From Nocardia sp. NBC_01329 (GTDB taxonomy: Bacteria; Actinomycetota; Actinomycetes; Mycobacteriales; Mycobacteriaceae): 64,000 nucleotides of DNA. Each line of letters starts with the position of its first letter. Within the stretch, counting starts at the first letter, position 1. The stretch is taken from positions 3,286,001 to 3,350,000 of the forward strand of contig NZ_CP108381.1 in NCBI RefSeq assembly GCF_035956715.1, read 5' to 3'. Made by a program: the position numbers and the translations under genes. The notes beneath the pieces are model-generated. The model did no database searches and was not told the DNA's origin. It saw only the letters and a list, made by a program, of their open reading frames with translations. This document shows positions 27,239 through 37,026 of this stretch, one piece after another.

Positions 27239-28523
27239 CGCTCATCATCTGCTTCCACTGCTGATACGCGGCGCGCATTCCGGTCTCGTCGGTGACATGG
27301 GAGGTGGGCCAGCCCTCGGGGCTCGGCTTCTCGCGGGCGAGGCCGCGGTTGACCAGGATCGGCATATCGGGGTCGGCCCGGGCGCCGCGCTGTACCCGGT
27401 CCCAGCCCTCGGCATCGTCAGGGGTGCCGAAGCCGAAGGGGCCCTGGAAGTGTTCGTGCACCCGCAGCCGGGCCCGGTTGACCGGATTCACGATCTCGGC
27501 GGGACCATCGGGGCCGATGGCCACATGCTCGATCGTGGTCTCGTCGGCCGAGATCGGGCGCAGGACGCGGAAGAAGGCCGCGGACATGGACACGTTCGGG
27601 AACAGGTTGAGGTTGAATCCGGTGCCGTGCATGGCGCGCACCAGTTTCCGGACGGCGGCGTCGTCGAGGCCGGTGGCCTTCAGCTCGGCGATCAGGTCGT
27701 CGAAGCGGGCCTGCAACGGTTCGTTGCCGTCGTCGGCGTCCAGATCGGCGTGTTCGGGCACCATCTGCATGACGCTGTGCCCGTTGCCGAGGTCGTGGGT
27801 GACCGCCGCCGGGTCGGTCATGAACGACATCATGTCGGCGGTTTCGGCGTCGACCGAGGCCATCCAGGAGCGGTGCACGATCGGGAAGTGGTAGCCGTCG
27901 GTGGTGTTCTCCAGCTGGATCTTCCAGTTTCCGTGGAAAGAGAACCGGTGGGTGCCCAACACCTTGATCGGATAGCCGCCGCCCTGTTTCATGAACCGGT
28001 CGATCCAGAGCTTCGCATCGCCCAGGAAGTCCGCGAGCGGTTCGATATCGGCGTTGAAGGTGGCGAACACCATGCCGCCGTAGGATTCCGTGCGCAGTTT
28101 CTTCAGCGACAGATCACCCTTCTCCATCACCCCCTCGTAGCCGTCGGGATACGGGATCCCGCGCAGCTGGCCGTCCAAGCTGTAGGACCAGGCGTGATAG
28201 GGGCAGGTGAAGCCGTTGGCGACGCCCTGCTTCTGCTCGCAGATGCTGGCGCCGCGATGCCGACAGCGATTGAGCAGGGTATTGAGCTGTCCTTTGCGAT
28301 TGCGGGTCACGATCACCGGCTGGCGGCCCACATGAGTGGATTTGAAACTGCCGGGTGTCGGAAGTTCGGATTCGTGGGCGACCCAGATCCACGTGCTCTC
28401 GAAGATCCTGGTGATTTCCTGCTCGAAGATCTCCGGGTCGGTGTACATCCGGGCCGCCACCCGGTCCTCGCGGACCAGATCGGCGGGTGCCCGGTGCGGG
28501 AGCGCTGCGCTGTCCGCGGTCAT
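27231..28523 (-). CDS. iacC: Rieske dioxygenase alpha subunit (IacC-like)
   Basis: A 430-residue terminal oxygenase from the ATG at 28523, which has AGGAGG directly upstream; the frame runs on to 28817 without merit. The N-terminal Rieske [2Fe-2S] motif is complete (CRHRGASICEQ ... CPYHAWSY). The mononuclear iron site is visible as DGYHFPIVHRS with a C-terminal acidic ligand expected. The enzyme, with IacD and IacF, is thought to convert the ring-opened or oxindole intermediate to catechol. It sits between iacB and iacD. Confidence 0.85.
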   Translation of the reverse strand: MTADSAALPHRAPADLVREDRVAARMYTDPEIFEQEITRIFESTWIWVAHESELPTPGSFKSTHVGRQPVIVTRNRKGQLNTLLNRCRHRGASICEQKQGVANGFTCPYHAWSYSLDGQLRGIPYPDGYEGVMEKGDLSLKKLRTESYGGMVFATFNADIEPLADFLGDAKLWIDRFMKQGGGYPIKVLGTHRFSFHGNWKIQLENTTDGYHFPIVHRSWMASVDAETADMMSFMTDPAAVTHDLGNGHSVMQMVPEHADLDADDGNEPLQARFDDLIAELKATGLDDAAVRKLVRAMHGTGFNLNLFPNVSMSAAFFRVLRPISADETTIEHVAIGPDGPAEIVNPVNRARLRVHEHFQGPFGFGTPDDAEGWDRVQRGARADPDMPILVNRGLAREKPSPEGWPTSHVTDETGMRAAYQQWKQMMSDD

Positions 28524-28543
28524 GATGCCTCCTGGCGGGTTGG

Positions 28544-28909
28544 TCAGTACTGGCGTGGGGTGAGCGCGCGCCCGATCCGGGCTTCGATCTTCACGAACTT
28601 CCAGAGCTTCCAGTCGCTCGTGCCGACCGGTATGGTGCGGACCAGGTTGCAGGCGGCCTTGACGGTGTCGTGGCTGTCGGCGTCGGCGAGCAGATAGCAG
28701 GTCCACGGCCAGCTGTCGGACGGCCCGACCATGGTGGAGTCGTCGTCGATATCGCCGATGAAGTCGATACCGTCGAGGGCTTTGATGCCGTCCATCAGGG
28801 CGACGAAGGCGGTCCACACGTCGCCGGTGGTGACACCGCCCTCGGGGAGGTCGAAGAAGTTCTGGTTGATGCCGATACAGAAGAGAACGCGCAGCGGACT
28901 GTCGGTCAC
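28544..28909 (-). CDS. iacB: IacB-like small protein
   Basis: A 121-residue protein (LRVLFCIGINQNFFDLPEGG, MVGPSDSWPWTCYLLADAD, WKLWKFVKIEARIGRAL) that I recognise as the conserved small protein of iac clusters. No cofactor motif or membrane segment is present. It has the dimensions of a ferredoxin-like alpha/beta barrel dimer. Its role in indole-3-acetate breakdown is not settled. It lies between iacA and iacC with short spacers (~20-30 bp). Confidence 0.75.
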   Translation of the reverse strand: MTDSPLRVLFCIGINQNFFDLPEGGVTTGDVWTAFVALMDGIKALDGIDFIGDIDDDSTMVGPSDSWPWTCYLLADADSHDTVKAACNLVRTIPVGTSDWKLWKFVKIEARIGRALTPRQY

Positions 28910-28940
28910 GGGAGTTCCTGTCGTCGAAAATGGCTGTCGG

Positions 28941-30101
28941 TCAGCGGAATCCGGGCACGGTGGGGGGCTGCCCCATCAGGACGGCGCCGGCGGCGTCGAC
29001 CATGCCCGGTCCCAGAAAGGCGTGCTGCTGCGGGACCAGCGCATCGCCGGCCCACTGCTGGAGGGGGTGGCCGTGGAAGATGGCGGCGGTACCGGAGATC
29101 TCGACGAGCCGGTTCACCACCGAAGCGGCAGTGGCGGCGATATGATTCGCCGCGAGCCGCAGGTGGGCGTTCTGCTCGGCGGTGGCCGGATCACCGCGCA
29201 GCACCGTCTCCCACACCTCTTCGGTGATCTCGTAGAAGTAGGCGCGAGCGGAGCGCAGATCGGCTTCGGCCTGGGCGACTGCGGTCCGGTAGTAGGGGCG
29301 GTCGGCGAGCTTGGGCGCACCGGTGATCCCCGCCCGGCCGGCCCCGATCTCGACGGCGTAGTCGAGGGCTGCCCGGGCCACTCCGGCGCCGACCACTGCC
29401 AGCACCTGGGCGGCATAGGCGATGGCCGGATACCGGTACAGCGGCTCGTCCACGGTCGGTTCGCCGCCGCGAATGAAAGTCCACTCCCGCGGTACCACCA
29501 CATCTCGCACTACCAGATCGAACGAGCCGGTGCCGAGCATGCCGATCACGTCCCAGTCCTGGACGATCTCCACCTGCTCGGGCCGCAGTATCGCGGTGCG
29601 CGGCTTGCCGTCGGTGCTCGCGTCGCCGGGTATGCCGACGCCGAGCACATCGGCGCCCATGCATCCGCTGGCGAATTTCCACCGGCCGTCGATCCGGAAG
29701 CCGCCCTCGGCCTCGGGGGCCGGCTGGATGGGGAACAGCCCGCCGGCGAACACCACGTCGGGGCTGTCCGCGTACAGGGCGGCCTGGGTGTCCAGCGGCA
29801 GCGCCGCGAGATAGACCAGTGCCGAGCCGAAGCTGGCCACCCAGCCGGTGGAGCCGTCCACGACGGAGATGCGTTCGACGATGCGCAGGAACTCGGCGGG
29901 CGCCAGTGGTTCACCGCCGAAGCGGCGCGGTGTCGCGGCCCGATAGACGCCGGCTTCTTTGAGCCGCGCGACGAAATCCCGCGGCACGTATTTCTGCTCG
30001 CCGAACTCCTGTCGCCGCACGGCGAGCTCGGCGAGGATATCGTCGAGGTTCGCCGCGCCGGTCGCGGACCGGACCGTTGCTTGCGAGGTGGTCACGATCA
30101 C
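28941..30101 (-). CDS. iacA: Flavin-dependent indole-acetate monooxygenase (IacA-like)
   Basis: A 386-residue protein of the acyl-CoA-dehydrogenase-like, two-component monooxygenase group (HpaH/DszC type). N-terminal helices (VPRDFVARLKEAGVYRAATP), a middle beta domain (GSFDLVVRDVVVPREWTFIR) and a C-terminal four-helix bundle are seen. In the iac pathway IacA, with reduced flavin from IacG, makes the first attack on the indole ring at C2. It is the first gene of the minus-strand operon and is divergent from the histidine kinase gene with ~170 bp between. Confidence 0.85.
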   Translation of the reverse strand: MIVTTSQATVRSATGAANLDDILAELAVRRQEFGEQKYVPRDFVARLKEAGVYRAATPRRFGGEPLAPAEFLRIVERISVVDGSTGWVASFGSALVYLAALPLDTQAALYADSPDVVFAGGLFPIQPAPEAEGGFRIDGRWKFASGCMGADVLGVGIPGDASTDGKPRTAILRPEQVEIVQDWDVIGMLGTGSFDLVVRDVVVPREWTFIRGGEPTVDEPLYRYPAIAYAAQVLAVVGAGVARAALDYAVEIGAGRAGITGAPKLADRPYYRTAVAQAEADLRSARAYFYEITEEVWETVLRGDPATAEQNAHLRLAANHIAATAASVVNRLVEISGTAAIFHGHPLQQWAGDALVPQQHAFLGPGMVDAAGAVLMGQPPTVPGFR

Positions 30102-30204
30102 CTGCTCCTGTCGTCGATGGGCTGTTCTTCGACGGTAAGGAGATCGCGATCACACGAACATCGGTAATGCCCGCGCCCGAGCGAGTGTGAACCACCACCT
30201 CTGT

Positions 30205-30221
30205 AAGGAAAACCTTCAGCG
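30205..30221 (+). promoter_or_regulatory. Candidate iac operator in the divergent iacA/kinase promoter region
   Basis: The 170-bp region between iacA and the kinase gene contains AAGGAAAACCTT, a small inverted repeat. Its right part extends into AAAACCTTCAGCG. The same 13-mer occurs again just upstream of iacG (31764-31776). Its position, about 50 bp before the kinase start, suits a binding site for the linked response regulator. No footprint evidence exists here. Confidence 0.45.
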
Positions 30222-30271
30222 GCCCCCGCGACGATCGCGGACCGACAGTTCGGAAAAGCTACGCTGGCGCG

Positions 30272-31765
30272 ATGTCCGTCGATCCGCGAGCTCCCGAACT
30301 GGTCGTCTCGGATTTCGTCACCATGATGAATGCCACCGAGGTGTGCGTACTGGTGCACGACGCCGCGACCAAGAACATTCTCTGGGCGAACCCGGCGGCG
30401 TGCGCGATGCTCGGTTTCGATCTCGCCGAGATTCGGCCGTTGAAGGCCCACGATATGAGTAGTTCCGCCCAGCAGTACGACCGCGTGATCGGGCGCGCCT
30501 GGCTCCAGGACGCCGTCGAGCACGGCACCAGGCGGATCGAATGGCACTACCGGTCCAAATCGGGGCGGATCATCCCGACCGACGCGGTGGCCACCCGGCT
30601 CGAACTCGCGCAGGGCCCCGCGGTGATGGTGCAATTCCGCGATATCGAACGCGAGCAACGCACCGAACGCGCGCTGCGGCTGACCACCACCTATGTGGAC
30701 GCTCTGGCCCGGCACACGTCCACCATGGCGTTCGTCCTGGACGAGGCCGGCGAGATCCGCTTCGCCACCGATACCGCACTCACCCGCCTCGGGCTGGACC
30801 CGGCCGTCGAACTGCCGGCCGGGCCGCGGCTCAGCCGGTATGCGCATCTGCACCGCGACGGGCGGCGCACCGAATGGGCAGTGGTGGCCGCCGACGCCGA
30901 ACCGGTCGCCTCGGTGCGGCTCGAGATCGACCGGCCCGACGGGTCCACGTCCTGGCTGGACGGCAGCCTGGAACGACTGGACGAAGCCGGGGTGCCCGCT
31001 TATCTCATGCTCGTGCACGACGTTTCCGAGCGGGTCCGCGACGAGGAGAAACGCGGGCTCGAACTCCGGCGCGAGAACTATCTGGCCCGCTACAACGCCA
31101 TGGGCGATATGGCGATGGCGATCGCCCATGAACTGGGCCAGCCGCTGGCGGCCGCCGGTAACTACATCGCGGGAATCCGTTCACATCTGCCCGCCGGTGC
31201 GGGCCTCGACCACCGCGTCGCGTTCGGGCTGGACGCGGCTCGCAAACAGATCGACCGAGCCGCGACCATCGTCTCCACCTTGCGTGCGTTCGTCGGCCAT
31301 CTGGAGCAGGTCGACCAAGTAGCCGACCTGAACGAGATCGTCGCCGAATGCCTGTACTTCGTGCGGTTACGCGCGGAGCAGAACGGGGTACTTGTCGAGT
31401 TGGAGCTCTCCGCCGATCCGGTCGAAATACGGTGCGAGCGGGTGCTCACCGGGCAGGTCATCGTCAATCTGTGCGCCAACGCCATCGACGAAATGGCACA
31501 GTGCCCGCCCGATTCCCGGCGTATCGTGCTCAGCACCGCGGCTCGAAACGGGGAGGGATGTTTCACCGTCCGCGATCACGGCCGCGGCGTGCCCCAGGAT
31601 CCGTTCCTGGAGTCGTTCACCTCGAAATCCCACGGCAGTGGAATCGGGCTGGCCTTGAGTTATCGGATCATCACCCGCCAGCACGGAAGCATCTGGTGCC
31701 GGCCCGCGGACGGCGGCGGATCCGTATTCGGTTTCGTGCTGCCCAGGCCCGGCGCGAATAAGTAA
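30272..31765 (+). CDS. Cytoplasmic PAS-domain histidine kinase (FixL-like)
   Basis: A 497-residue sensor kinase with no membrane segment. Residues ~15-130 form a PAS domain (CVLVHDAATKNILWANPAAC). A second sensory region (~140-250) follows, then a dimerisation/phosphoacceptor helix with His ~285 (AMAIAHELGQPLAAAGNYIA) and an ATPase domain: N box NLCANAIDEM (~397), G1 DHGRGV and G2 GSGIGLALSY. It probably senses indole-3-acetate or an intermediate in the cytoplasm, in the way TodS/StyS-type kinases do for aromatics. The partner regulator is at 34624; the iacGHI genes lie between. Confidence 0.85.
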   Translation: MSVDPRAPELVVSDFVTMMNATEVCVLVHDAATKNILWANPAACAMLGFDLAEIRPLKAHDMSSSAQQYDRVIGRAWLQDAVEHGTRRIEWHYRSKSGRIIPTDAVATRLELAQGPAVMVQFRDIEREQRTERALRLTTTYVDALARHTSTMAFVLDEAGEIRFATDTALTRLGLDPAVELPAGPRLSRYAHLHRDGRRTEWAVVAADAEPVASVRLEIDRPDGSTSWLDGSLERLDEAGVPAYLMLVHDVSERVRDEEKRGLELRRENYLARYNAMGDMAMAIAHELGQPLAAAGNYIAGIRSHLPAGAGLDHRVAFGLDAARKQIDRAATIVSTLRAFVGHLEQVDQVADLNEIVAECLYFVRLRAEQNGVLVELELSADPVEIRCERVLTGQVIVNLCANAIDEMAQCPPDSRRIVLSTAARNGEGCFTVRDHGRGVPQDPFLESFTSKSHGSGIGLALSYRIITRQHGSIWCRPADGGGSVFGFVLPRPGANK

Positions 31766-31786
31766 AACCTTCAGCGCACCCGAAGG
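31764..31786 (+). promoter_or_regulatory. Second copy of the candidate iac operator, upstream of iacG
   Basis: AAAACCTTCAGCG repeats the 13-mer found before the kinase gene. It is also part of an inverted repeat CCTTC-N9-GAAGG (31768-31786). The site overlaps the end of the kinase gene and lies ~45 bp before the iacG start. This fits a separate, co-regulated promoter for iacG-orf-iacH-iacI. Confidence 0.5.
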
Positions 31787-31831
31787 AAATCTCGATACCT
31801 CGAGGCGTAGATCACTCGTAGCGTCGATGGC

Positions 31832-32389
31832 ATGACCAAGCAATTGACCGGCGAGCAGCGTGACTTCCGGGCTGCGATGTCGAATCTTTCGGCGGCAGTC
31901 AACGTTGTCACCACCAACGGACCGAGTGGTCGCGCGGGCATCACGGTCAGTGCGGTGTGCTCGGTGACCGACGCACCGCCCACGATGATCGTGTGCGTCA
32001 ACCAGTCCAGCTACACCCACGCGATCTTCCGCCGGAATCAGCGGCTCTGCGTAAACATTCTGAGTTCTTCCGATGAGGAATTGGCCGGGCATTTCGCCGG
32101 TGCCACCGGGGTTCCCATGGCCGAACGATTCGAATGGCCGGTGTGGGACCACGATACCGAGGACATCCCGATGTTGAAGACCGCGGCGGCACGGGTCGTC
32201 GGCCGGATCATCAGCGATCACGTCCAGGGTTCGCACTCGATCTTCCTGGTGAGTGTGGAGCGCGTCGATGTCCGCGAGAACACCGGCGCGCTCGTCTATT
32301 TCCAGCGGCGCTTCCACAGCATCGGCCTCGACCATCGATCGCACCCCGAGCAGGAGAACACCGGATGGACGACGCGAACCACCGTATGA
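31832..32389 (+). CDS. iacG: Flavin reductase (IacG-like)
   Basis: A 185-residue flavin reductase of the HpaC/DIM6-NTAB family (MSNLSAAVNVVTTNGPSGRA, AVCSVTDAPPTMIVCVNQSS, LCVNILSSSDEELAGHFAG). It supplies reduced FMN/FAD to IacA. It begins the plus-strand iac block. Its stop overlaps an ATG of the small gene that follows. Confidence 0.8.
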   Translation: MTKQLTGEQRDFRAAMSNLSAAVNVVTTNGPSGRAGITVSAVCSVTDAPPTMIVCVNQSSYTHAIFRRNQRLCVNILSSSDEELAGHFAGATGVPMAERFEWPVWDHDTEDIPMLKTAAARVVGRIISDHVQGSHSIFLVSVERVDVRENTGALVYFQRRFHSIGLDHRSHPEQENTGWTTRTTV

Positions 32390-32634
32390 CGCTGATGTGT
32401 TACCGCGACACCCACGGCTACGGCTGGCGCCACGTCGACCTGTTCTTGCACGACGCCGAGGGGCGCGAACTCAACTGGGTGCACTGGCAGGTCCCAGAAG
32501 ACGGCCCGGACGCCGCCGACCGGATCACCGCGGTGGCGGAACCCGGCCTGCGCCGCACCTCCGAGTGGCGGCACGCGGTGAGCGCCGCGGGCATGGACTA
32601 CTGGACGGCCGATGCGATGTGGGTGGAATCATGA
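32365..32634 (+). CDS. Small protein of unknown function inside the iac cluster
   Basis: An 89-residue protein from ATG 32365 (AGGAG 9 bp upstream), or 82 residues from ATG 32386, which overlaps the iacG stop. It reads MCYRDTHGYGWRHVDLFLHD and LNWVHWQVPEDGPDAADR, with five Trp residues and many His residues, ending DYWTADAMWVES. Its stop overlaps the amidase start (ATGA). The tight overlaps on both sides and coding-like composition argue that it is real. I do not recognise it from proteobacterial iac clusters; it may be an actinobacterial extra component. Confidence 0.6.
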   Translation: MDDANHRMTLMCYRDTHGYGWRHVDLFLHDAEGRELNWVHWQVPEDGPDAADRITAVAEPGLRRTSEWRHAVSAAGMDYWTADAMWVES

Positions 32635-33917
32635 CCTTCTCCGAATCTTTTTCTGCCCCATGGTCTTTACGCGATCTGGTCGACGACATCGCCGCCGGGC
32701 GCACCGACTCCGCGGCAGCATGGGAACGCTCGGCCGCCCGGATCACCGCTACCGAGGACACCCTCGCCGCCTGGGTCACCCGTGGCCCACGGCCCGAGTT
32801 CCCTACGCCGAGTGGACCGTTGGGCGGAGTTCCGCTCGGTGTGAAAGACATCATCGATGTCGCCGGATACCCCACCCGGTGCGGTTCGGCGCTGCGCGGG
32901 GACAGCGAACCGGTAGCTCAGGATGCGGAGATAGTCCGGCTGTGGCGGGCCGCGGGGGCTCTTCCCGCCGGCAAAACGGTCACTACCGAATTCGCGTATT
33001 TCGCTCCGGGTCCCACCCGCAACCCGGCCGCGCCGGACCATACACCCGGTGGTTCGTCGAGCGGATCGGCCGCCGCGGTCGCCGCGGGTCAGGTGCCGCT
33101 GGCACTCGGTTCGCAGACCGCGGCCTCGGTAACCCGCCCCGCCGCCTACTGCGGGGTCGCGGCCTTGGTCATGACACGGGACCTCCTGCCCACGACCGGT
33201 GTGACCGGGCTTGCGCACAGCCTCGACAGCCACGGCTACTACGCCGCGCAGGTCCGCGACCTGGCGTGCGCCTGGGCGGCGCTGCGCGGGGTGCCCGACT
33301 CGTCGGCCACCTCCTCGCGGCCGCCCCGGGTGGCGTTCTGGGCTGCGGCACCGCTGGACGCTGTGCAGCCCGTCATGGCCGACGCGATCGCGGCGCTGCG
33401 AGAACGGTTGCGCGCGGACGGCGCCACCGTCACCGATTTCGCTGCCGAACAGGCCGTCGCCGATACCACCGCCGCGCACCGGGTGGTCATGGCCTATGAG
33501 GCCGCGCGCACCCGCGCCACCGAACTCGCGCACGCCGACGCGTTGAGCGCACCGCTGGCCGAACTGCTGCGCACCGGTGCCGCCACCGACCGCCGCGACT
33601 ACGACCAAGCCTGCGAGATCGTCGCCCGCACCCGGCGCGAGGTGCTGGATCTGTTCGCCGGTTACGACGCCGTGATCGGACCCGCAGCTCCCGGCCCCGC
33701 GCCAGCCGGTCTGGCCGCCACCGGCGATCCCGTCCTCAGCCGCGCCTGGCAAGCACTCGGTTTGCCCGTGGTCACCGTCCCCGGCCTGCGCACACCGCAG
33801 GGCCTGCCACTCGGCGTCCAGGTGATCGGCCCACCGCAGTCGGAGGCGGCGCTGCTCCGGACAGCTTCGTGGATCCAGGCCCGCACCACCCCCATCGTCG
33901 ACGGGAGGACGTCATGA
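32631..33917 (+). CDS. iacH: Amidase-signature hydrolase (IacH-like)
   Basis: A 428-residue amidase-signature enzyme from ATG 32631. The Ser-cisSer-Lys triad elements are visible: catalytic Lys in LPAGKTVTTEFAY, the Gly/Ser-rich motif TPGGSSSGSAAAVAAGQ, and the nucleophile Ser in GSQTAASVTRPAAYCG. In iac clusters IacH is proposed to open the lactam of the oxidised oxindole intermediate. It overlaps both neighbours by 4 bp. Confidence 0.8.
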   Translation: MTFSESFSAPWSLRDLVDDIAAGRTDSAAAWERSAARITATEDTLAAWVTRGPRPEFPTPSGPLGGVPLGVKDIIDVAGYPTRCGSALRGDSEPVAQDAEIVRLWRAAGALPAGKTVTTEFAYFAPGPTRNPAAPDHTPGGSSSGSAAAVAAGQVPLALGSQTAASVTRPAAYCGVAALVMTRDLLPTTGVTGLAHSLDSHGYYAAQVRDLACAWAALRGVPDSSATSSRPPRVAFWAAAPLDAVQPVMADAIAALRERLRADGATVTDFAAEQAVADTTAAHRVVMAYEAARTRATELAHADALSAPLAELLRTGAATDRRDYDQACEIVARTRREVLDLFAGYDAVIGPAAPGPAPAGLAATGDPVLSRAWQALGLPVVTVPGLRTPQGLPLGVQVIGPPQSEAALLRTASWIQARTTPIVDGRTS

Positions 33918-34471
33918 CCGAGAGCGAAACCATCGAGCGGTTGACCCGCCGGATCGAGACCCTGGAGGGCGAGGCCGAGATACGGCGGGTGCAGGCCCGC
34001 TACATGTTCCTGTGCGATACCCCCTGCCCCGAGTTCGGGGTCACCGATGATGCGCACCGGATCGACCTCATCATCGAGCTCTACGCCGAGGACGCGGTCT
34101 GGGAGGGCGTCGGCGAGTACTACGACGGCCAGTTCGGCCGACTCGCCGGGCGCGACGCCATCCGCGCCCATTTCGAGAAATTCTGGGATCCGGACCGCGA
34201 TCCCGTCCTGGTGCTCAACGCGCACTACCTCACCGCCGAACAGATTCAAGTGGACGGCGATTCGGCTGCCGGGCAATGGATCCACATGCAACCGTGGCTG
34301 TATTCCGACGGCACCGGACTTCTGCGTTCGAGCCGGCTCAACAATACTTTCCGCCGGGTGGACGGCTCCTGGAAGATCACCCGCACGCGCACCGAGAACG
34401 TCTTCGTCGCCCCGCTGCCGCACGCCTTCGCGGACAGTTTCCCGGCCGGTTCGGTACTGATGAAGCCGTGA
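33914..34471 (+). CDS. iacI: SnoaL/NTF2-like protein (IacI-like)
   Basis: A 185-residue NTF2-fold protein (ETLEGEAEIRRVQARYMFLC, ELYAEDAVWEGVGEYYDG, SRLNNTFRRVDGSWKITRTR). The start at 33914 overlaps the amidase stop. This is the iacI position in known clusters; IacI is an accessory protein related to dioxygenase small subunits, with an unresolved catalytic role. It ends the plus-strand structural block before the response regulator. Confidence 0.75.
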   Translation: MTESETIERLTRRIETLEGEAEIRRVQARYMFLCDTPCPEFGVTDDAHRIDLIIELYAEDAVWEGVGEYYDGQFGRLAGRDAIRAHFEKFWDPDRDPVLVLNAHYLTAEQIQVDGDSAAGQWIHMQPWLYSDGTGLLRSSRLNNTFRRVDGSWKITRTRTENVFVAPLPHAFADSFPAGSVLMKP

Positions 34472-34623
34472 TCCAGTTGCCAACCAGGTATGCGCCCGGC
34501 GATTACGCAAGCGCACCGCCGACCTGCGCCCCAGTAGAATCGACAGGCATGAGCGGGTCCGGCCCGGAGGCGTCAGCCAAGCGTTACCACGCGGGGCCCC
34601 CGCCCATGCCTCATGGACAGGGC

Positions 34624-35244
34624 ATGAATGATAGGCCCTCCCCCGTCGTCCATATCGTCGACGACGACGAGGACCTGCGCCAATCCCTGGCGTTCCTGCT
34701 GCAGAGCGTCGGGATCGACGCGCTGACCTACGCCACGGCGGCCTCCTTCCTCGAGGAGGCCGATTTGGACGAGGCCGGTGTCGTCATCGTCGATGTCCGG
34801 ATGCCCGGTTTGAGCGGATTCCAGTTGCAGGAGGAACTCAACCGGCGCGACTACCCCGCGCCAGTTATCTTCTGCTCCGCACACGGGGACATTCCGATGT
34901 CGGTGCGTGCCTTACGCGCCGGGGCAGTCGATTTCCTGGAGAAACCCTACGAGCCGCAGCGCATGCTCGAGGTGGTGCAGGAGCAGCTACTGGCCGCCGG
35001 CCGGGCCTTCGCGGAGCGCGCCGAACGCCTGCGGGTCCAGCGACGGCTGGCCGGTCTCACCCCACGCGAACGGGAAGTGCTGCACCTGGTCATCGAGGGT
35101 AGGTCCAGCCAGCAGATCGCCAGCCGGCTCGGGACCAGCGTCAAAACCGTCGATGTGCACCGGGCCCGGATAAAGGCGAAAACCGGCGCCGAGAGCCTGG
35201 GCACGCTGGTCCGCGACATCCTCGCCTACCGGGTCACGGTCTGA
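34624..35244 (+). CDS. FixJ/NarL-type response regulator
   Basis: About 206 residues from the ATG at 34624; upstream in-frame ATGs at 34549 and 34606 are possible. The receiver domain has the acidic pocket (VDDDEDLRQSL), the phospho-acceptor Asp ~57 (IVDVRMPGLSGFQL) and the Lys switch (DFLEKPYEP). The LuxR-type helix-turn-helix follows (LTPREREVLHLVIEGRSSQQ, then RLGTSVKTVDVHRARI). This is the TodT/StyR/FixJ layout used to switch on aromatic catabolic operons. Its partner is the PAS kinase at 30272. Confidence 0.85.
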   Translation: MNDRPSPVVHIVDDDEDLRQSLAFLLQSVGIDALTYATAASFLEEADLDEAGVVIVDVRMPGLSGFQLQEELNRRDYPAPVIFCSAHGDIPMSVRALRAGAVDFLEKPYEPQRMLEVVQEQLLAAGRAFAERAERLRVQRRLAGLTPREREVLHLVIEGRSSQQIASRLGTSVKTVDVHRARIKAKTGAESLGTLVRDILAYRVTV

Positions 35245-36996
<1,752 letters not shown>

Positions 36997-37026
36997 ATCA
37001 TTTCGCCGCCGCGAGAAAGAGTTTCG

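Noticed and set aside
27231..28817. Longer version of the Rieske alpha subunit
   Set aside because: The first ~98 codons overlap iacB in another frame and lack family sequence; the ATG at 28523 has a strong ribosome-binding site.
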